NCBI RefSeq assembly: GCF_035987325.1
Contig: NZ_CP108488.1
Coordinates: 7,626,001-7,690,000 of the forward strand
DNA: 64,000 nt
Source: Streptomyces sp. NBC_01244
GTDB lineage: Bacteria > Actinomycetota > Actinomycetes > Streptomycetales > Streptomycetaceae
Direction of reading: 5' to 3'
Below, piece after piece: positions 60,510-64,000 of this stretch. How positions within the stretch are numbered: the stretch's first letter is position 1; each line of letters starts with the position of its first letter. The translations under genes and the position numbers were made by a program. The notes below the pieces were generated by a model that worked only from the letters and a program-made list of their open reading frames with translations, made no database searches and had not been told where the DNA came from.

Positions 60510-61511
60510 TCAGGTGAGGTCGGCCGCGCAGCGGAATCCGATGTGGCTCATGCCGGTGTCCACCGGCTGGGGTCTGCGGGCGGCGGGCCGGTACCGACGG
60601 CAGTACTCGTCGGCGCAGAGCCAGGATCCGCCCTTGACGACCTTGCGCGGCACCGGCCTGCCGGGCTGGGAGGGGTCGACACTCGCCTGTTCCGTACCGC
60701 CCCGGGGCTCGCTCGGGCCACAGCACGACGGAGCCGTGGCTCCCTCGGGTGCGGCGTACCAATCGGCCGTCCACTCCCAGACGTTGCCCGCCATGTCGTG
60801 GACGCCATGGGCGTTGGCGGGGTAGCTCCCGACCTGGGCGGGCCCGTAGACGCCTCCGGGGCGGGTGCTGCGCCAGGGGAAGTCGCCCTGCCACCAGTGC
60901 GCGAGCCGTCGTCCCTCAGGGAGGGGTTCGTCTCCCCAGGTGTAGTCCGCGCCGTCCAGTCCACCGCGCGCCGCGTACTCCCATTCGGCCTCGGTGGGCA
61001 GCCGCTGTCCCCGCCAGGCGGCGTACGCCTCGGCGTCCTCGTACGCGATGTGGACGACCGGCAGTTGCTTGCGGCCCCGCAACCCGCTGCCGGGCCCTTC
61101 CGGCCGCCGCCAGCTCGCACCCGGGGTCCACGCCCACCACTGGCTGAGGTCGCGCAGGTCGACCGGTCCATGCGTCGGCCGGAACACCAGCGAGCCCGCG
61201 GCCAGCCTCGCGGCCGGCACTCCGGGGTGATCGGCGGTGCGCAGGGGGCGCTCCGCCACGGTGACGTAGTCCGCGGCGGCGACGAACTCCGCGTACTGCG
61301 TGTTGGTCACCTGGAACCGGTCGATGGCGAACGCGCCCACGCTCACCTCGCGGGCGGGTGCCTCCTCCGGGTAGTGCCGGTCGGAGCCCATGCGGAAGCG
61401 GCCGCCGGTGAGGGCCGTCATCCCCGGGGGGACGACGGAGGTGCGGTTTTCCGGACCTTCCGGTCCGGAAAACCGCACCTCCGCGAGTGGGACGGTGGAC
61501 GCTTCAGGCAC
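60510..61511 (-). CDS. Formylglycine-generating enzyme (sulfatase-modifying factor)
   Basis: FGE-sulfatase fold: MGSDRHYPEEAP, FAIDRFQVTNTQYAEFV, LPTEAEWEYAARGG, VWEWTADWY, and GGSWLCADEYCRRYRPAARR with the C-x4-C copper-binding catalytic pair, then GFRCA. It would oxidise the active-site Cys of the adjacent sulfatase to formylglycine. GTG at 61511 overlaps the sulfatase stop; however, that start makes a 48-bp palindrome part of the coding region, and an ATG at 61421, just before the conserved core, is at least as likely. Confidence 0.92.
   Translation of the reverse strand: MPEASTVPLAEVRFSGPEGPENRTSVVPPGMTALTGGRFRMGSDRHYPEEAPAREVSVGAFAIDRFQVTNTQYAEFVAAADYVTVAERPLRTADHPGVPAARLAAGSLVFRPTHGPVDLRDLSQWWAWTPGASWRRPEGPGSGLRGRKQLPVVHIAYEDAEAYAAWRGQRLPTEAEWEYAARGGLDGADYTWGDEPLPEGRRLAHWWQGDFPWRSTRPGGVYGPAQVGSYPANAHGVHDMAGNVWEWTADWYAAPEGATAPSCCGPSEPRGGTEQASVDPSQPGRPVPRKVVKGGSWLCADEYCRRYRPAARRPQPVDTGMSHIGFRCAADLT
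61436..61483. terminator. 48-bp perfect palindrome between sulfatase and FGE
   Basis: 22-bp perfect stem (CGGAGGTGCGGTTTTCCGGA plus CC, and its complement) with a TTCC loop. Lies 20 nt downstream of the sulfatase stop. Acts as a terminator or attenuator on the minus-strand operon; if the FGE starts at 61511 it would be translated. Confidence 0.7.
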
Positions 61512-63024
61512 TGGTGATGCCCGCGGTCAGGTTGGCGAAGACCTGGTCGATGCTGAAGCTCGCCGCCTTCTGCCGGGGCGGGAACTCCTTGAAGGTCTCC
61601 AGGAACTCGCCGACGACCCGCTGTGCGGGCACCAGTAGGAACGCGTGACTGATCATCCAGTCGAAGTACGTGTTCGAGGTGGCGTCGGCCCTTTCGAAGG
61701 GGTCCGTGCGCAGGTTGAAGATCTTGGGGACGCGCAGGACGGTGAACGGGTCGGCCCAGACCTGCAGTGTGCCCGGGGCGCGCTGCTCCATGAACACCAG
61801 CTTCCAGTTGTCGTAGCGCAGCGCGGTCAGCTCACCGTCGTCGGAGAAGTAGAAGAAGCTCTTGCGCGGGCCGCTTTCCTCCTGCCCCGTCAGGTAGGGG
61901 AGCAGGTTGTACCCGTCGAGGTGGACTTTGTACTCGCGTCCGTCCAGCGTGCAGCCGGCCTTCAGCTTCTCCGCGATCTTCGGCTCGCCGGCCGCCGCGG
62001 CGAAGGTGGGCAGCCAGTCGAGTCCGGAGACGATCTCGTTGGAGACCGTGCCCGCCTTGATCTTCCCGGGCCAGCGGACCAGGGCGGGGACGCGGAAGGC
62101 TCCCTCCCAGTTGGTGTTCTTCTCGCTGCGGAACGGGGTGGTGGCCGCGTCGGGCCAGGTGTTGGCGTGCGGGCCGTTGTCCGTCCCGTAGACCACGATC
62201 GTGTTGTCCGCGATACCGAGCTCGTCGAGCAGGTCGAGCATCGAGCCCATCACCCGGTCGTGGTCGATCATCGCGTCGTGGTACTCGGACTGCCAGCGCC
62301 CGGCCTGTCCCAGGATCTCTTCCTTGACGTGTGTGCGGAAGTGCATGTGCGTGGTGTTGAACCAGAGGAAGAACGGCTTGTCCGCGCCGTGCTGGCGACG
62401 GATGAAGTCCTGTGCCGCGTCCGCGAACTCGTCGTCGCAGGTCTTCATGCGCTCGCGGGTCAGCGGCCCGGTGTTCTCGATCCGCTGGCCGCCCTTGCCA
62501 TCGGCCCAACTGTGCAGCACGCCGCGCGGCCCGTACCTCTCACGGAAGTCCGGGAACTCCTCCGGGGTCGGGTAGTCGCGCTCCTCGGGCTCCTCCTCGG
62601 CGTTGAGGTGGTACAGGTTCCCGAAGAACTCGTCGAAGCCGTGCATGGTCGGCAGGTGCTCGTCCCGGTCGCCCAGGTGGTTCTTGCCGAACTGCCCGGT
62701 GGCGTAGCCGGACGACTTCAGTACCCGGGAGAGGGTCGGGTCCTCGGAGCGCATGCCCATGGAGGCCCCCGGCATGCCCACCTTGGACAGCCCCGTCCGG
62801 AACGGGCTCTGTCCGGTGATGAAGGAGGAGCGGCCCGCCGTGCACGACTGCTCGGCGTAGTAGTCGGTGAACCGCATGCCCTCCTCGGCGATCCGGTCGA
62901 TGTTCGGCGTCCGGTACCCCATCAGGCCGTCGCTGTAGCAGCTCAGGTTGGTGATGCCGATGTCATCGCCCCACAGCACCAGGACATTCGGTTGCTCGCC
63001 CACGGATTTCTCCTCGCTCGCCAC
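61504..63024 (-). CDS. Arylsulfatase, cysteine-type
   Basis: 506 residues. GDDIGITNLSCYSDG metal site, CTAGR (C-x-A-x-R, the formylglycine motif, in AEQSCTAGRSSFITG), GKNHLGD, GTDNGPHANTW and the C-terminal subdomain (DGYNLLPYLTGQEES). No signal peptide, so cytoplasmic. The neighbouring FGE supplies the modification. GTG start with AGGGGGC upstream. Confidence 0.93.
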   Translation of the reverse strand: MASEEKSVGEQPNVLVLWGDDIGITNLSCYSDGLMGYRTPNIDRIAEEGMRFTDYYAEQSCTAGRSSFITGQSPFRTGLSKVGMPGASMGMRSEDPTLSRVLKSSGYATGQFGKNHLGDRDEHLPTMHGFDEFFGNLYHLNAEEEPEERDYPTPEEFPDFRERYGPRGVLHSWADGKGGQRIENTGPLTRERMKTCDDEFADAAQDFIRRQHGADKPFFLWFNTTHMHFRTHVKEEILGQAGRWQSEYHDAMIDHDRVMGSMLDLLDELGIADNTIVVYGTDNGPHANTWPDAATTPFRSEKNTNWEGAFRVPALVRWPGKIKAGTVSNEIVSGLDWLPTFAAAAGEPKIAEKLKAGCTLDGREYKVHLDGYNLLPYLTGQEESGPRKSFFYFSDDGELTALRYDNWKLVFMEQRAPGTLQVWADPFTVLRVPKIFNLRTDPFERADATSNTYFDWMISHAFLLVPAQRVVGEFLETFKEFPPRQKAASFSIDQVFANLTAGITSA

Positions 63025-63494
63025 GGCCCCCTGGAGCGAACGTACGGCGCGACCGGCCCCGCAGCCCGGCGGGTTACGGCAAACGGGTGGGGTCTCGGAC
63101 CACCGCTCACCGTCGGCCGCCGGTCACGCCCGCACCGATGGGCCGGCCCTGGTTGTCTCCGTCACAGGACCGTGTTGCCAACCAGGCCTGGACCCGTTCA
63201 ACCCGTACGAGCGTCGACGGCGGTCGCCGGCGACCGGCAATGTTGTCGGTTCTGCCGTCGCCTCTGCCTAGTCCGGGCCGTCCTCGGCCGCCAGCAGTTC
63301 CCCGGCCGCAGCCATCGCCGCCCAGCACTCGGGAGGCTTCCTCTTCGGCAACGAATCCGGACGTCCGTTGCGGCGGACACGAGGCGCAGGCTGACAGTCG
63401 ATTCCCCCCAGAAACCCCCCACGGCCGCTTCTGGGCCGATCTGAGAGAGATGCGAAAGCGAAGTGCGAAGGATGGCTGAGCGTCATGCGAGGGG
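63025..63494. other. Non-coding interval upstream of the sulfatase
   Basis: About 470 bp without a supportable gene. It contains one more ATTCCCCCCAG unit with flanking CGACAG/ACGG (63401-63422) resembling the repeat core at low similarity. Confidence 0.5.
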
Positions 63495-63692
63495 TTAGAG
63501 CCAGTCCCGCCGCTTGAAAATTACGTACAAACTGACGCAGACCATCCCCATGAGGCAGATCGCAAGGGGGTATCCGAAGGCCCAGCCCAACTCAGGCATG
63601 GACTCAAAGTTCATGCCGTAGATGGTTCCTACGAGTGTGGGTGCAAACAGGATGGCGGCCCACGAGGAGATCTTCTTGAAGTCGTCACCCAC
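63495..63692 (-). pseudogene. corA: CorA magnesium-channel C-terminal fragment
   Basis: 65 residues: GDDFKKISSWAAILFAPTLV, GTIYGMNFESMPELGW (GMN signature) and the last helix ending FKRRDWL. The cytoplasmic domain and pore-helix start are missing; upstream sequence switches at once to the direct-repeat intergenic DNA, as in the left copy. Confidence 0.85.
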
Positions 63693-63950
63693 ACACCGCT
63701 GACCTGCGGAAATTGCCTAGGCAGGCGGTCTGACCTGCAGCGATCGACCTTTCGGAGTCTTTCACCCTGCTGCCTGCATATGCAGCCGATTCCCCCCAGC
63801 CGCCCCCCCACGAGGCCTCATTCCCCCCAGATTCCCCCCAGCGGACACTGTCTCGCCAAGAGGAGCACCGCAGGTCGGGGGCCGTCCAACGTCGCTCACA
63901 ACAGGTTACTCAGGGGAGCGGCGAGGCGGGGCTGGAGGAGCTCGGCGAGT
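63652..63950 (+). repeat. Island direct repeat, right copy
   Basis: About 299 bp matching 35759-36076. This copy is the less decayed one: the corA tail reads on intact to 63495 and the minus-strand gene entering at the right keeps its frame. Includes a perfect CTGCATATGCAG palindrome next to the CTTTCACCCTGCTGCC core. Confidence 0.9.
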
Positions 63951-64000
63951 GAGATCAGGTTCCAGTCCTCGCCCTTGAGGTCGACGGTCTTGGCCGCGAT
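63896..64000 (-). CDS. C-terminus of an unknown gene (partial)
   Basis: Last 34 codons only: IAAKTVDLKGEDWNLISLAE then LLQPRLAAPLSNLL and stop at 63896. A broken version of the same ending lies in the left repeat. Family not recognisable from this tail. Confidence 0.5.
   Translation of the reverse strand: MAAKTVDLKGEDWNLISLAELLQPRLAAPLSNLL

Noticed and set aside
61645..63444. 599-aa plus-strand ORF
   Set aside because: Antisense of the sulfatase, which has full catalytic motifs.
35759..63950. Island as an intact integrative conjugative element
   Set aside because: No intact integrase, replication initiator, Tra/FtsK or relaxase gene between the repeats and no tRNA at either end.

Overview
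The window is high-GC actinobacterial DNA, most likely from a Streptomyces chromosome arm. Support for this: overwhelming G/C third positions, frequent GTG/TTG starts with 4-bp GTGA/ATGA overlaps, modular type I PKS genes, a PccB/PccE acyl-CoA carboxylase pair, MmyB-type XRE regulators, GAP/Sap-family exporters and SpoIIE/HATPase regulators. Many gene relics (corA, integrase, GH15, butyrolactone-receptor-like, YihY, SulP, transposase) are typical of a rearranged arm.

Region 1 (1-15.6 kb) is the 3' end of a type I polyketide cluster: the last two PKS proteins (DH-KR-ACP / KS-AT(malonyl)-ACP / KS-AT(methylmalonyl)-dead DH-ACP-TE), a type II thioesterase, a 14-TM exporter, an Sfp-type phosphopantetheinyl transferase, and a propionyl-CoA carboxylase beta/epsilon pair that would supply methylmalonyl-CoA. 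Both final extensions are left unreduced, so the chain reaches the TE as a 2-methyl-3,5-dioxo thioester; a 4-hydroxy-3-methyl-2-pyrone is one plausible end. From 15.6 to 19.9 kb lie ordinary accessory genes (SDR, XRE regulator, a frameshifted unknown, PNPOx-like, VOC).

Region 2 (20.5-28.1 kb) is the most interesting part: a compact, relatively AT-rich operon that looks like an undescribed RiPP-type system. A 41-residue acidic peptide gene with a strong RBS follows tandem TTGACA boxes and is separated by a hairpin from three divergent SagB/nitroreductase-like proteins. Next come a three-gene ABC-2 exporter and an APH-fold protein whose catalytic HGDxxxxN and DxW motifs are destroyed (a pseudokinase). 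There is no YcaO, LanB/M, radical SAM or precursor Cys, and the peptide has no Ser/Thr in its C-terminal half, so standard azole or lanthionine chemistry is excluded. The product is unknown.

Region 3 (28.1-35.8 kb): a GNAT, a large unknown zinc-ribbon protein, an ECH-P450 operon, then relics (TetR/butyrolactone receptor, tyrosine integrase), a small CxxC protein, and an ESCO-type zinc-finger protein cut off by a recombination junction.

Region 4 (35.8-63.95 kb) is bounded by two ~300-bp imperfect direct repeats that each contain a truncated corA tail and a four-G-tract motif. A short third copy of the repeat core lies at 28.8 kb. Between the repeats is a stress/envelope island: glutamine amidotransferase, SLC13 transporter, a flavoprotein lacking its redox cysteines with a GlcG partner, SDR, a DUF4331-DyP operon, tautomerase, lipoprotein, several small membrane proteins, a K+-channel-like protein with an altered filter, YihY, HAD hydrolase, a PAS-GAF-pseudoPP2C-HATPase regulator, and a sulfatase plus its formylglycine-generating enzyme. 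No integrase or relaxase is seen inside, so the island looks passively mobile (recombination between repeats) rather than self-transferring.
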